Shown here piece after piece: positions 22,881-33,930 of a stretch of 64,000 bases of DNA. The notes under the pieces are model-generated. The model did no database searches, was not told where the DNA came from, and was given only the letters and a program-made list of their open reading frames with translations. Origin of the DNA: Piliocolobus tephrosceles (lineage: Eukaryota; Chordata; Mammalia; Primates; Cercopithecidae). The stretch spans positions 101,901,211 through 101,965,210 of the forward strand of contig NC_045436.1 in assembly GCF_002776525.5 (NCBI RefSeq). The letters are read 5' to 3'. The translations under genes and the position numbers were made by a program. How positions within the stretch are numbered: position 1 is the stretch's first letter; each line of letters starts with the position of its first letter.

Positions 22881-23370
22881 AATTTTTGCTGGTTGTTCTC
22901 AACAATTGCCCCAGGGAAAAGGTTGTTCACATTCAGTGAGCTCTTAGATCAGATAAAGACAACCTTTGCAAATAGGGCTTCCGGATAGCTGCCAGATAAG
23001 TCTCATAATGACAGTTCTCTGGGCTTTGGGCTTTTGAGAATTCCAAATCCACTCTGGCCATCTTCAGAGACCACTAGACTGCTGGGTTTCATGGCTCTCA
23101 TAATAGCAAGGTTGTTAATTTTCAAGGCTACTGGGGAGCTGGGGAGAGAGAAATGGAAATATGGCAAGTTAACAATGCCACAGATCTCACTGTTTTAACA
23201 ATATTTAGTCTTTTTTAAAAATAAATAATTCTTAGATTGTTATAAACCTTTGGTGAATTTCCAGAGTTCTGAAAATATTGATTTTGACCATTTTTTCCAA
23301 TCTTCTTGCTTTGGAGGAGCAGATTTTTATGGAGAAGATCTTCACTCCACCATGTGGAAGTGGCTAATAT

Positions 23371-24188
23371 GATTCCTTTTTTGACTAGTAATTACTGAAT
23401 GTCTCTCAAGTACAGGGCTATACGTGAGGGAAGAGTCACACAGATTTATCTGAAAACTTATTGCCACTATATACATTGGGTGTTGTCAGAGGAAAGGGAA
23501 AAAAATGTAAAGCTGTTAATAAATAAATTTGTATACTAATTCAGACATAGAACAGAAAGCAAAAAAAATAGAAGAAAGAATAAATGTGTATACTATTATC
23601 ATTTTGAATAATGGATTCAGTGACATTTCTGGAAGAGAAATTTTTGAAAAGATTACTCATTTAAAACCAAGGGAATGCTTTTCTTTTTTGAACAGTTATG
23701 GATTGTTATCTGTGAGTCTTATATAAGACTGCCTGCTTAAGGGCTATTTCAGTCTATGAGAGGAAATAATGGGAGAACACAATTAATATGAATTTTTACC
23801 ATTAAACCACCTTTGATTTAATTATCTCAGAGAACCTTATAACCCTTTAAACAATTCAGCTTCAGAGCACCCTGGAGAGACAGAGAATGTCGTCAGGGAC
23901 ACGTGATCCAGGATATGTGTTTCCTGGATGATTTTGTTTCAGCTCATTTATTCCCAACACAGAAGCAAGCAGAGTAAACAAAAAGATAACTCATGCTGTA
24001 ATGAGGACCTTGTGAACTGGAACAACTGAAACTACTGAAGGGCCAAACAACCGGACAAATAAATGAAAGACAGAAGACTACAAAGAGCAACAAATGGAAA
24101 AAGTACGTTCTAAGTACAAAGTGGTGTTTGGAAGACAGTGCTGCCGGTGTTTTTCCGGTAATTCCTCTTTAGATGCTGTCATTTTCAG
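23371..24188. other. Single-copy DNA upstream of a candidate exon
   Basis: No recognised repeat apart from weak L2-like text at 23,390-23,450. It ends in a usable splice acceptor, a pyrimidine-rich stretch then CATTTTCAG at 24,180-24,188. Confidence 0.4.
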
Positions 24189-24227
24189 GAGAAGCTGATG
24201 TAAATGACGCTACAGCCCAAAACCCAG
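24189..24227 (+). other. Candidate 39-nt internal exon
   Basis: A stretch bounded by TGCTGTCATTTTCAG (acceptor) and CAG|GTGAGC (strong donor). Its length is a multiple of three and one phase is open, reading EADVNDATAQNP. The other two phases contain stops. It is not a repeat I recognise. No gene can be named and no partner exon is seen nearby, so a chance acceptor-donor pair is possible. Confidence 0.3.
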
Positions 24228-25184
24228 GTGAGCTGTGTTGCCTTGGTTTGACTATCTAACGATTCCTTAATCTAGCATTGCAATAAGACTGTGAAGTAGA
24301 AGACAGAACCTTTTTTGTCTATGGAATTAGAAGACAGAATCCCTGGGTGCTGCTTTTAGAGGCAGCATGTACCTTTTCACTCTCCAACCTGGTTGGAGGA
24401 GGTGTTCTCAAAGTGCTGTGGGGAAAAGAAACCATTGTGATTCATTTATACGGAATATCAGATAGTAAATTATTAGGACTTTCAGCAAACATTTAAAATT
24501 CCGTCAGTGCCTACCAAATGAGGGGGTTAGGATCATAGAAACTCAAAGATTTGTTCTTGGACAAAATTCCTATGAAAAAGGGAGTGGGAAAAAGAGGGAA
24601 GAATCTGGAGGCTGATGACTGAGAAGTAGCACTGGACCTGATGGGGTTTTCTCTTTTTTCTTTATTTTAAAAATTACTGTAAATAATAATACTAACCTGT
24701 CAAGGAGGTTTTACAAACCATGTTTCTCAAATAAATCTTACCTTGAAGAAGCCATGTAGGTAGTTTTAGCCCAAGGTTCTCACAAATTCATCCTCTGAGG
24801 ATGTGTTGTTAGTACTGCTGAGTCACCTGCTGCCTCTTGCATATGTTCTGGATTATCTGAAGGAAGGTGAAAGGGAACTGAGAAAAAGGTAACCCTAAAG
24901 CTTGGCCTTATCCACCTCATCACCTTTTCTCTGATCTATTATCAAGCAGAGAAGACCTAGTGAACTTTTCACTTATTAGAAGTGCACATGTTCCTTAATT
25001 CTTGTGATTCAATAAACAGCCAAGCTTGGAGAGAGGTACTGGGAAATCATGGAGCTTTGCTCCTACCAAGTCTGTACTATACATCAGATGGAGTCAGATT
25101 CTTAACAGAAGCACTGGAGCCTCTCCCTGGGGTCTCCTTTCCAAGCCCTGCTCCATTTCCCACTTGAATATCTTTAAAGAGTCC
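24228..25184. other. Single-copy DNA, no gene seen
   Basis: No repeat or supported reading frame. Short open frames at 24,982-25,223 overlap in two phases without splice context. Confidence 0.4.
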
Positions 25185-25365
25185 AAACTTTATTCATTCA
25201 TCAAGCAAACAAATATTTACTGAGCACCTACTATATCTTCCAGGCTTTTAAAGAAACACCAGAGCCTCTTTTGGGGGAACTCCTCTATCTACTATACTCT
25301 CCACTTGCCTTAAAATAAGTTAAATTTCACATATTTAATCACAAATATTTATTGAACACTACTAC
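25185..25365 (-). mobile_element. L2/MIR-type fragments
   Basis: AACAAATATTTACTGAGCAC then CTACTATATCTTCCAGGC, and CACAAATATTTATTGAACAC, are two antisense 3' ends of the L2/MIR type. Confidence 0.55.
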
Positions 25366-25794
25366 TTAGAGAAGAACCTTATTGAGTGAGAAAAGGTATG
25401 TATTGTCTTGAAGGCAAAAGAATCCAGAGCTGTGGGGAATCTGCATTTTTAAAAATATAATAGAATGTGTTGAACTTAAAATAGGCATCTTGAAACAATA
25501 TTTACATGGAAAAAAAGTCACTAGAGAGACCAAATTGAATAGTAAATTTGATTCCTAATTGTTACAGTTCACCATAACAATGACAAAATATAGGCAGATA
25601 GCATGAAAAATTATATTATCTCATTGAGCCAATTTATACAGGACCAGGTTAAAAACTGTGGCCACCTGAGCACTGAAAAGTCATGATTCCTTCTAGCATA
25701 TGTATTTCCAGATCAAAATAATATTAAGCTTTCATTAAAATAAATATAAAGAAGTCCAATACATTTTGTATTTTTCGAATGATAGCTTTACTTT
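25366..25794. other. Single-copy AT-rich DNA
   Basis: Nothing recognised. Confidence 0.4.
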
Positions 25795-26120
25795 TCTGCT
25801 GTCCATTTTGCTAGCTACTAGCCACATGTGACAATTTATATTAACTAAAATTAACAATTTTCTTTCTCAGTGTTAAACTAGCCGCATTTCAAGTGCTCAG
25901 TAGTCACATGTGACCAATGACTACCTTATTAAAAAGAACAGAAATAGAACTTTTTTGTGTGTGTGACAGGGTATTGCTAGGCTGGTATCGAACTCCTGGG
26001 CTCAAGCAATCTTCCAACTTGTACCTACCAAAGTGCTAGGATTGTAGTTATGAGCCACCACCGTGCCTGGCCAAGAACATTTTCATTATCACAAAAAGTT
26101 CTATTACACAGTGCTGACCT
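25795..26120. mobile_element. hAT-Charlie-type MER element, split by an Alu fragment
   Basis: CTACTAGCCACATGTGACA, GCCGCATTTCAAGTGCTCAG and TAGTCACATGTGACCAATG are internal blocks of a known MER hAT element. The right part, AAAAAGTTCTATTACACAGTG, carries the CAGTGCTG-type terminal repeat. Family name uncertain. Confidence 0.65.
25952..26072 (-). mobile_element. Alu monomer fragment
   Basis: GACAGGGTATTGCTAGGCTG to CCACCGTGCCTGGCC, one arm only, strongly diverged, inside the hAT relic. Confidence 0.8.
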
Positions 26121-26242
26121 AAATGCTTTATGAAAATATATAACAAATATTTTCAAAAATGATTTTCTCTTTTTTCTTCTTTTCTGCAAGTATGCTTGGA
26201 AAAAATCCAGGGAATATAAGAAATGCATGGAATATAAGATGT

Positions 26243-26533
26243 AGGCTGAGCATGGAGGCTCATGCCTGTAATCCCAGGACTTTGGGAGGCCGAGGTGGGT
26301 GGATCATGAGGTCAGGAGTTCGAGACCAGCCTGACCAACATGGTGAAACCCTGTCTCTACTAAAAATATAAAAATTAGCCCAGCATGGTTGCACACGCCT
26401 GTCATCCCAGCTACTCAGGAGACTGAGGCAGAAGAATCGCTTGAACTCAGGAGGAAGAGGTTGCAGTGAACTGGGACTGCACCACTGCACTCCAACCTGG
26501 GAGACAGAGCAAGACTCCATCTCAAAAAAAAAT
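26243..26533 (+). mobile_element. Alu
   Basis: GGCTGAGCATGGAGGCTCAT start, both arms, short A-tail. Confidence 0.92.
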
Positions 26534-26635
26534 CTAACACTAAAACACATTAACCAAACACATATATGTTTAGATATGTTTTTCTGAAGGGGGAGCAAAG
26601 CCAGAACTCAATATTATCAGCGTTAAATCTATATT

Positions 26636-26926
26636 ATTATTATTAGAGACGGGGTCTCACTCTGTCACCCAAACCGAAGTGCAGTGAGCCAAGATTGTGC
26701 CACTGCAAACTCTGCCTCCCAGGCTCAAGTTATCCTCCCACCTCAGCCTCCTGAGTAGCTGGGACCACAGGTGCATGCCACCATACTCGGCTAATTTTTG
26801 TATTTTTAGTAGCAACGGAGTTTCACTATGTTGCCAAACTGATCTCTGACTCCTGGGCTCACACAGTCCGCCTGCTTGGCCTCCCAAAGTGCTGGGATTA
26901 CAGGTATGAGCCACTGTGCCTGGCTA
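26636..26926 (-). mobile_element. Alu carrying a micro-inversion
   Basis: Antisense Alu with a (TTA)n tail. Between 26,681 and 26,706 the sequence is in sense orientation (GCAGTGAGCCAAGATTGTGC, then CACTGC), while both flanks are antisense. Confidence 0.92.
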
Positions 26927-27119
26927 TGACTTGTTTATGTGATCAATGACTGCATCAGCATGTTGTTTGTTAAGACTTCCAAAGAAATAAACTAGAACTA
27001 GGCTAACTTTCTGTTCTTTATTATGTTGAAAAAGCACATTTTGCTTTGTTTTTAGTTTCTACTGATTACAGTTAAACAATTTTAAGGAGGAAAAAAAATA
27101 TGTTTTGTATTGGCAAGTA

Positions 27120-27350
27120 TCTCATTATTTAAGGCCCAGCTCAGATACAGCTTTTCTCTGAGGACTTCTCTGATTATCTAGAAAAGTATGTGTCCTTATA
27201 ATCTTCCAATACACTCTTCTTTCTATGTTTTATTGCTGTTATTTGCATTAGTATAGTGTCTTCCCCAGTAGACAGTTGGATTGGGAGTTCTGGGAGGATG
27301 AGAACCATATTGTCAGGTCTGACACAGTGACTGGGACTCAATACTCTGTT
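27120..27350 (+). mobile_element. L2 3' end (sense)
   Basis: AAGGCCCAGCTCAGATACAG, TCTGAGGACTTCTCTGATTA and TCTGGGAGGATGAGAACC match the L2 3' region in order. Confidence 0.65.
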
Positions 27351-27516
27351 CATCTGGAAACATGGCTGCCGGCCAGTTCTGGGATTTTTAGCAATGGGAA
27401 GAACATGTGGCACTTGGGAAGTTTGTTTCACATCTGTTTTCTTCTTGTTGCCTTCCCACTATCAAAGTGTTTGGGATTGTTATTGTCATCTTCACTTTAA
27501 AATTAGACACAATACA

Positions 27517-27792
27517 GGCCAGGTGCGGTGGCTAAAGCCTGTAAATCCCCGCACTTTGGGAGACTGAAGCGAGTGGATCACCTGAGGTCAGGAATTCGAG
27601 ATCAGCCTGACCAACATGGTGAAACCCTGTCTCTACTAAAAATACAAAATTAGCCGGGCATGGTGGCACATGCCTGTAATCCCAGCTACTTGGGAGACTG
27701 AGGCAGGAGAATCACTTGAACCCGGGAGGTAGAGGTTGCAGTGAGCTGAGATTATGTCTGGGCGACAGAGTGAGACTCTGTCTCAAAAAAAA
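27517..27792 (+). mobile_element. Alu
   Basis: GGCCAGGTGCGGTGGCTAAA start. The right arm has a deletion (GAGATTATGTCTGGGCGAC lacks the ACTCCAGCC block). Target duplication is TTAGACACA/ATAGACACA. Confidence 0.92.
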
Positions 27793-27951
27793 TAGACACA
27801 CACAGATAAATTAAATGACTTTTCAAAAGATACGCAATGAATAAAAGTCTGGACTGTGATGAAATTTTCAGTCCTCAGTGTTCTAAAGTTATGTTATGCC
27901 CTTCCTTGAGGTTGCCTCCTTTGAGGTGTCTATTAAGAAATCAAATTCACA

Positions 27952-28276
27952 GGCCATGCGCGGTGGCTCACGCCTGTAATCTCAGCACTTTGGGAGGCCG
28001 AGGTGGGCAGATCCCAAGGTCAGGAGTTCAAGACCAGCCTGGCCAACATAGTGAAATCCCCATCTCTACTAAAAATACAAAACTTAGCTGGGTATGACAA
28101 AAATTAGCCGGGCATGGTGGCACGTGCCTGTAGTCCCAGCTACTCAGGAGGCTGAGGCAGGAGAATAGCTTGAACCCGAAAGGCGGAGCTTGCAGTGAGC
28201 CAAGATGGCAGCACTGCACTCCAGCTTAGGCAACGGAGCGAGACTCTGCCTCAGAAAAAAAAAAAAAAGGAAAAGA
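27952..28276 (+). mobile_element. Alu with linker duplication
   Basis: GGCCATGCGCGGTGGCTCAC start. The middle has CAAAACTTAGCTGGGTATGA then CAAAAATTAGCCGGGCATGG, a short duplicated linker. Target duplications AAGAAATCAAATTCACA (27,935-27,951) and AAGAAATCAAATTCATA (28,277-28,293) flank it. Confidence 0.93.
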
Positions 28277-28424
28277 AAAAGAAATCAAATTCATACTTTT
28301 TCCTGGTATAAGGTAGATATTTTAAGGTAGAAGGAAAAGTGACACATTTTACATAAAACTCCAGAAGAAAGACTACTGTTGTTTGAACCTCATGTCAAGG
28401 CTTACTTTAAGAAAGAGCCATTTC

Positions 28425-29427
28425 TTTTTTTTTTTTTTTTTTAATACTTGAAGTTCTGGGGTACATGTGCGCAACATGCAGGTTTGTCACATATGTGCCA
28501 TGTTGGTGTGCTGCACCCGTTAACTTGTCATTTACATTAGGTATATCTCCTAATGCTATCCCTCCCCCCCTCCCCCCACCCCATGACAGGCCTTGGTGTG
28601 TGATGTTCCTCACCCTGTGTCCAAGTGATCTCATTATTCAATTCCCACCTATGAGTGAGAACATGCGGTGTTTGGTTTTCTGTCCTTGTGACAGTTTGCT
28701 CAGAATAATGGTTTCCAGCTTCATCCGTGTCCCTACAAAGGACATGAACTCATCCTTTTTTATGGCTACATAGTATTCTGTGGTGTATATGTGCCACATT
28801 TTTTTAATCCAGTCTGCCATTGATGGACATTTGGGTTGGTTCCAAGTCTTTGCTATTGTGAATATTGCCGCAATAAACATACATGTGCATGTGTCTTTAC
28901 AGCAGCATGATTTATAATCCTTTGGGTATATACCCAGGAATGGGATGGCTGGGTCAAATGGTATTTCTAGTTCTAGATCCTTGAGGAATGGCCACACTGT
29001 CTTCTACAATGGTTGAACTAGTTTACAGTCCCACCAACAGTGTAAAAGTGTTCCTATTTCTCCACATCCTCTCCAGCACCTGTTGTTTCCTGACTTTTTA
29101 ATGATTGCCATTCTAACTGGTATGAGATGGTATCTCATTGTGGTTTTGCTTTGCATTTCTCTGATGGCCAGTGATGATGAGAAAAAATCAGTGATGATTT
29201 TCTCATGTGTCTGTTGGTTGCATAAATGTCTTCTTTTGAGAAGTGTCTGTTCATATCCTTTGCCCACTTTTTGATGGGGTTGTTTGATTTTTTCTTGTAA
29301 ATTTGTTTAAGTTCTTTGTAGATTCTGGATATTACCCCTTGGTCAGATGGGTAGATTGTAAAAATTTTCTCCCATTCTGTAGGTTGCCTGTTCACTCCGA
29401 TGGTAGTTTCTTTTGCTGTGCAGAAAC
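28425..29427 (-). mobile_element. 5'-truncated L1PA (3' UTR and ORF2 C-terminus)
   Basis: T-run tail, then antisense L1PA 3' UTR (TACATGTGCGCAACATGCAG, poly-C block at 28,559-28,580) and the ORF2 end. Minus frames at 28,638-28,997 and 29,004-29,267 encode ORF2 C-terminal motifs such as PFDPAIPFLGIYPKDYKS and NQPKCPSMADWIKKMW, but they are split by stops and 5'-truncated. A perfect 15-bp target duplication AGAAAGAGCCATTTC lies at 28,410-28,424 and 29,428-29,442. A local duplication GATGATGAGAAAAAATCAGT is seen near 29,174. Age is roughly L1PA6-8 by 3' UTR text. Confidence 0.95.
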
Positions 29428-29520
29428 AGAAAGAGCCATTTCATTCACTTTTTTTGGTTTCTATTTCTACCAACTTGGAGGCAGAGCGCTTTGTCGCTAC
29501 TACTATTTTACCAATATATT

Positions 29521-29537
29521 CCAGCAGAGGGCGCTCC
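29521..29537 (+). promoter_or_regulatory. CTCF-type binding motif
   Basis: CCAGCAGAGGGCGCTCC fits the CTCF core (CCASYAGRKGGCRSY) at every constrained position. It is followed within 50 bp by a CpG-dense patch. Confidence 0.75.
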
Positions 29538-29565
29538 AAGCATTTTACAACGTTTCCTATGGCTC

Positions 29566-29630
29566 CTTCCATCCCTGCGCCGCCCGCGGCCCGCAACATC
29601 CCTGCTCTCGTCCCAAAGACTTACGTTTTG
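29566..29630. other. Short CpG-dense patch
   Basis: CCCTGCGCCGCCCGCGGCCC and neighbouring CGs are well above the AT-rich surroundings, but the patch is too short for a standard CpG island. It may be a small regulatory element linked to the CTCF motif. Confidence 0.5.
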
Positions 29631-29953
29631 ACCTAATTCTTCTGATGCCAAGTCATTGAAAGGTCCTGTTTGTCCCCTCGGGTTGTATTAGGAGCTGGTA
29701 GGGTTTGAGAGATACACTGCGTTTTATCACACCTCTCCATATTCAATTCAGTAGGTCATATTTAAATATGAAACATAGAGGATAATTTTCAACGCTTGAT
29801 TTGCTGTAGTTAGAGATCATGCTAGGTGATGATTAAATGATAGCAATTATGCTTTTTCTCCACCCTGCCCCCCCAAAAAGTGTAGTTTATTCAATTCTTC
29901 TCAAATGATGGCAAAGGGATTTTTTATACGTTCTTCATTTGGCACCTCGAATG
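29631..29953. other. Single-copy DNA, no gene seen
   Basis: Nothing recognised. Confidence 0.4.
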
Positions 29954-31445
29954 CAGTCATGTGTTACTTAACAAGATTCTGAAACATGCATCACTTTGTC
30001 TTGTGAACATCAGGGAGTGTGGTTATACAAGCCTAGATGGTATAGCCTATTGCTTATATTGTCTAGCCTATTGCTCCTAGGCTGCAAACCCACATGGCAT
30101 GTTACTGTACTGAATACTGTAGGCAACTAGAATACAATGGTATTTGTGTATGTAAACATAGGAAAGGTATAGTAAAAATACGATATAAAAGATAAAATAT
30201 GGTACTTGTATAGGGCACTTACCCTCAGTGGAGCTTGCAGGACTAGAAGTTGCTCTGGGTGAGTCAGGGAGTGAGTGGTGAGTGAGTGTGAAGGGCTAGG
30301 ACATTACTGTACACTATGTAGACTTTACAAAACCTGTACAGTCAGGCTACACTATAAATAAAATATATTTATTTATTCAAATATTTATTCTTTCTCTGGT
30401 AATAAACTAACCCTAGCTTACTGCAATTGTTTTACTTTTTAAACTTTAAAACTTTTTAAACTTTTAGACTCTTCTTTAATATCACAACTTCCAATACAAA
30501 CACACTGTACAGCCATTCAAAAATATTTTCTTTCTTTATATCTATATTCTATAAGCTTTGTTATTCTTTTCTTTTCTTTTTAAACTTTTGGTTAAAAACG
30601 AAGACACAAGCACACATTAGCCTAGGCCTACACAATGTCAGGATCGTCAATATCACTGTCTTCCATCTCCACATCTTGCCCCACTGGGAAAGTCTTCCGA
30701 CGCAATAACCTGCATGGAGCTGTCATCTCTATGATAACAATGCCTTCTTTTGTAATACCTCCTGGAGGACTTGCCCCAGGCTGTTTTATGGTTACCTTTT
30801 TTTGAAATAAATAGGAGTATACTCTAAAATAGCAATAAAAAGTATAGTAAAAAAAACAGTAACATAGTCATTTCTTATGAAGTATTATAGAATGTACATA
30901 ATTGTATCTGCTATACTTTTGTACTACTGGCAACACAGTAGGTTTGTTTACACCAGCATCACCATATGCACATGAGCATGAGCAATGCATTGTGCTAGGA
31001 CATTATCATGGATATGACATCACTAGGGGATAGGAATTTTTCAGCTCCACTATAATCTTTTTTTTTTTTTTTTTTTTTTTTTTGAGACAGAAACTTGCTC
31101 TGTTGTCACCAGGCTGAGTGCAGTGGTGCAACCTCGGCTCACTGCAACCTCTGCCTCCCCTGTTCAAGCGATTCTCCTGCCTCAGCCTCCTGAGTAGCTG
31201 GGACTACAGGTGTGCGCCACCATACCCAGCTAACTTTTTGTATTTTTTAGTAGAGATGCAGCTTTACCATGTTGGTCAGGATGGTCTCGATCTCTTGACC
31301 TTGTGATCCGCCCGCCTCGGCCTCCCAAAGTGCTGGGATTAGAGGTGTGAGCCACCGCACCTGGCCAGCTGCTCTGTAATCTTATGGGACCACCCATACA
31401 TGCAGTCCTTTGCTGACCAAAACATCCTTATGTGATTTATGATTG
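29954..31445. mobile_element. Tigger-family DNA transposon (Tigger3/MER28-like), split by Alu
   Basis: Starts CAGTCATGTGTTACTTAACA and ends ...TTATGATTG|TA, matching inverted terminal repeats with a TA target at the right. GATGGTATAGCCTATTGC and GCATGTTACTGTACTGAATA are diagnostic internal blocks shared with the copy at 50,127. Weak transposase-derived text remains near 30,690-30,790, with no open frame. Subfamily uncertain. Confidence 0.85.
31059..31366 (-). mobile_element. Alu, in Tigger
   Basis: 25-bp T-run, GAGACAGAAACTTGCTCTG, ending CCACCGCACCTGGCC. Target is TATAATCTT before and TGTAATCTT after. Confidence 0.93.
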
Positions 31446-31934
31446 TACTTTAAAGTATCTTTACATCTACAGTATGGACCCAGAACTCATTCTACTCTAA
31501 ATGTAGTTCTTCATCCAACAATTGAATACTGATTGTGACAAATAGTTGACTCACTTGCATTTTTGGTAGTTTATGTAATGTCTAAACAATGACAAAGAAT
31601 GCATTGTCGAGTGCTTCTAAAAGATACACTTAGCCTGAAATGAGTATTTTTAAAAATAGTGTTTAAAATAGAAAATCAAAGAATGAAAAAAGAAAATAGA
31701 AACATATTTATCAAGTATTTTCAATCAAGATTGTGTAGGCATAAATGATAACATGATAAACATTTATTTTATAAAAAACCTAGGCAGACCAAAGACTTAA
31801 ATATACAATGTAAAATTCAAAATTTTAGAAGAAAATATCTTTATGTCCCAGAAATAGGAAATATTTCTCAAAGAAGATATAAAAGAAACTCAACCCACTA
31901 ACTAGGTAAAATCTGATCAGTTTGATTACATTCT

Positions 31935-32218
31935 TTTATTTTTATTTTTATTTTTTGAGACAGAGTCTCACTCTGTTGCCCAGGCTGGAGTGCAGTGCAC
32001 AATCTCAGTGCACTACAACCTCTGCCTCCCAGATCAAGCCATTCTTATGCCTCAGCCTCCTGAGTAGCTGGAACAAAGGTGCATGCCACGACGCCCAGCT
32101 AATTTTTGTCAGGGTTTCACCATATTGGTTAGGCTGGTCTCGAACTCCTGACCTCAAGTGATCTGCGTGCCTCAGCCTCCCAAAGTGCTGGGATTATAGG
32201 CATGAGCCACACGCCCGG
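31935..32218 (-). mobile_element. Alu, in L1 (left member of an inverted pair)
   Basis: TTTTATTTTTA tail, GAGACAGAGTCTCACTCTG, with a deletion in the left arm (TTTTTGTCAGGGTTTCACC). The 18-bp target duplication TCAGTTTGATTACATTCT is at 31,917 and 32,219. Confidence 0.93.
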
Positions 32219-32257
32219 TCAGTTTGATTACATTCTCATCAAAAGCTACCTCCCATT

Positions 32258-32489
32258 GGAGCTTGAGATCAGCCTCAGCAACATGGTGAAACCCCATCTC
32301 TACTAAAAATACAAAAAAATTAGCCAGGCATGGTGGCCCATGCCTGTAATCCCAGCTACTAGGGAGGTTGAGGCAAGGAGAATTGCTTGAACCCTGGAGG
32401 CAGAGGTTGCAGTGAGCCAAGATCACGTCACTGCACCCCAGCCTTGGTGACAAAGTGAGACTCCATCTCAAAAAAACAAAAACAAAAAA
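32258..32489 (+). mobile_element. 5'-truncated Alu, in L1 (right member of an inverted pair)
   Basis: Starts at GCTTGAGATCAGCCTCAGCA and ends in (CAAAAA)n. Target is CCCATTGGA/ACCATTGGA. Confidence 0.9.
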
Positions 32490-33634
32490 TACCATTGGAA
32501 AGCAAGATTATCAAAAGATATCACTAAAAAGTAAGACAAGTCACAAACTGGAAGAAGATATTTAATACTCACATAATGTGCAGAGGATTACTATTCAGAA
32601 TATTTAAAAATTACACCTAAAAAAAACTAATTGAAAAAAACCTAATAGAAAAATGGACCAACATATTGAACATGGATTTTACAAAAAAAGAAATCTGAAT
32701 TGGTAATAAATATATTAAACATATTAAAACCTCATTCACAACTAGATAAGTGCAAATTATGATCACAAGATTAGGGAAAAAATTAAAACCACAAGATACT
32801 ATTTTATGTCTACCATTGGTATAAATTAAGAAGTCTGGTAAAACCAAGTCTTGGCCAGAATGTTTGATCACTAGAATCCTCAGAAAACTTCCTTAAAATT
32901 GTGCATTGATATGACAATCTTGGAAGACAATTTGGCATTTTTTAGTTACATCAAAGTCATGCATATTGTAAAACCAGCAATTCCACTTCTAGAGAAACTC
33001 TTGTATTTGCTATGTACCCTTAAACATATACACGAGTGTCCATAGCAGCATTGTCTGTAATAGTGAAAACCTGGAAATAATCCAAGTATCCATCAACAAG
33101 ATGAGTAAATTATGGTATATTCATATGATGCAATAGTATGTAGCAGTGAAAAATGAAGAAACCATAGCCATGCGTATCAACAAGGATGAATCTCACAAAT
33201 ACAATGTTGAATAAGAAAAGCAGATTGGAGAAAGATACATACAGTATGATTCTGTCTATTTAAATTTCAAATGCATGCAAACTAAATGCAAATAGGGTAC
33301 AACTACAAAGAAATAAATGAGAAAAATAAATATCACATTCACATAGTGTTTACTATGGGAGAAAGAGAGATGTGTTTGGAGAAGAGCACACAGAGGTAAG
33401 TGCACAGTTCCATTGAATTATCCTTTTTATACATGCATAAAGAATAATTAACCTCATATACCAGTAAGTATAGGAAATGTATAATTATTTTTAAATTTTA
33501 GAAACATTATTAGCTTTGAAAGGGAGATGTCATCCTAATAGAATTTGGTATGTTTATGTTAGATTCATGGTTATAGAAATAAAGTATTAGGAGAAAATTT
33601 GTGAGATAGTGTGAACAATAAAAATGGACAATCA

Positions 33635-33930
33635 ACCAGGCATGGTAGCTCACATCTATAATCTCAGCACTTTGGGAGGCCGAGGCAGGCGGATCACAGG
33701 TCAGGAGTTTGAGACCAGCCTGGCCAACATGGCAAAACCTCGACTCTACCAAAAACTACAAAAATTGGCTGGGCGTGGTGGTGCACACCTGTAGTCCCAG
33801 CTACTCAGGAGGCTGAGGCAGGAGAATCGCTTGAACCTGGGCGGCGGAGGTTGCAGTGAGCCGAGATTACACCACTGCACTCCAGCCTGGGTGAAAGAGC
33901 GAGACTCTATCTCAAAAAAAAAAAAAAAAA
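33635..33930 (+). mobile_element. Alu
   Basis: ACCAGGCATGGTAGCTCACA start, both arms, 17-bp A-tail. Confidence 0.92.

Larger units (their letters stand above)
13569..23370 (-). mobile_element. Near full-length old L1 (L1M), antisense, with many insertions
   Basis: From left to right it reads the antisense 3' UTR (ATAATCACAAAGTTGTGTGC), then ORF2, then an ORF1-like region (CTTTCCTTTAGTTCTTTAGA at 21,950) and a 5' UTR ending near 23,370. ORF2 landmarks include ATGTCATCTGCAAATAG at 17,145, GCTTTTTCTGCATCTATTGA at 17,433 and GCATCCCATAAGTTTTGGTA at 19,357. About 3.6 kb of Alus, an LTR12 and a short L1 piece interrupt it, leaving about 6.2 kb, close to full length. All frames are broken; for example 16,263-16,457 encodes only a scrap of ORF2 with stops around it. 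Exact L1M subfamily not resolved. Confidence 0.88.
31770..33500 (+). mobile_element. Old L1 (L1M), sense, ORF2 end and 3' UTR
   Basis: AAACCTAGGCAGACCAAAGA, ACTAGATAAGTGCAAATTATG, CATAGCAGCATTGTCTGTAA and AAATGAAGAAACCATAGCCA follow the sense L1 3' third. Frames are broken. Two Alus in opposite orientation interrupt it. Confidence 0.8.

Noticed and set aside
28638..29267. L1 ORF2 protein pieces on the minus strand
   Set aside because: Real homology to ORF2, but the element is 5'-truncated and split by stops, so it is annotated as a mobile element and not as a gene.
29303..29659. 118-codon plus-strand frame ending in the CpG patch
   Set aside because: Its first third is antisense L1PA and the rest changes character at the L1 boundary, so it is not a single coding unit.
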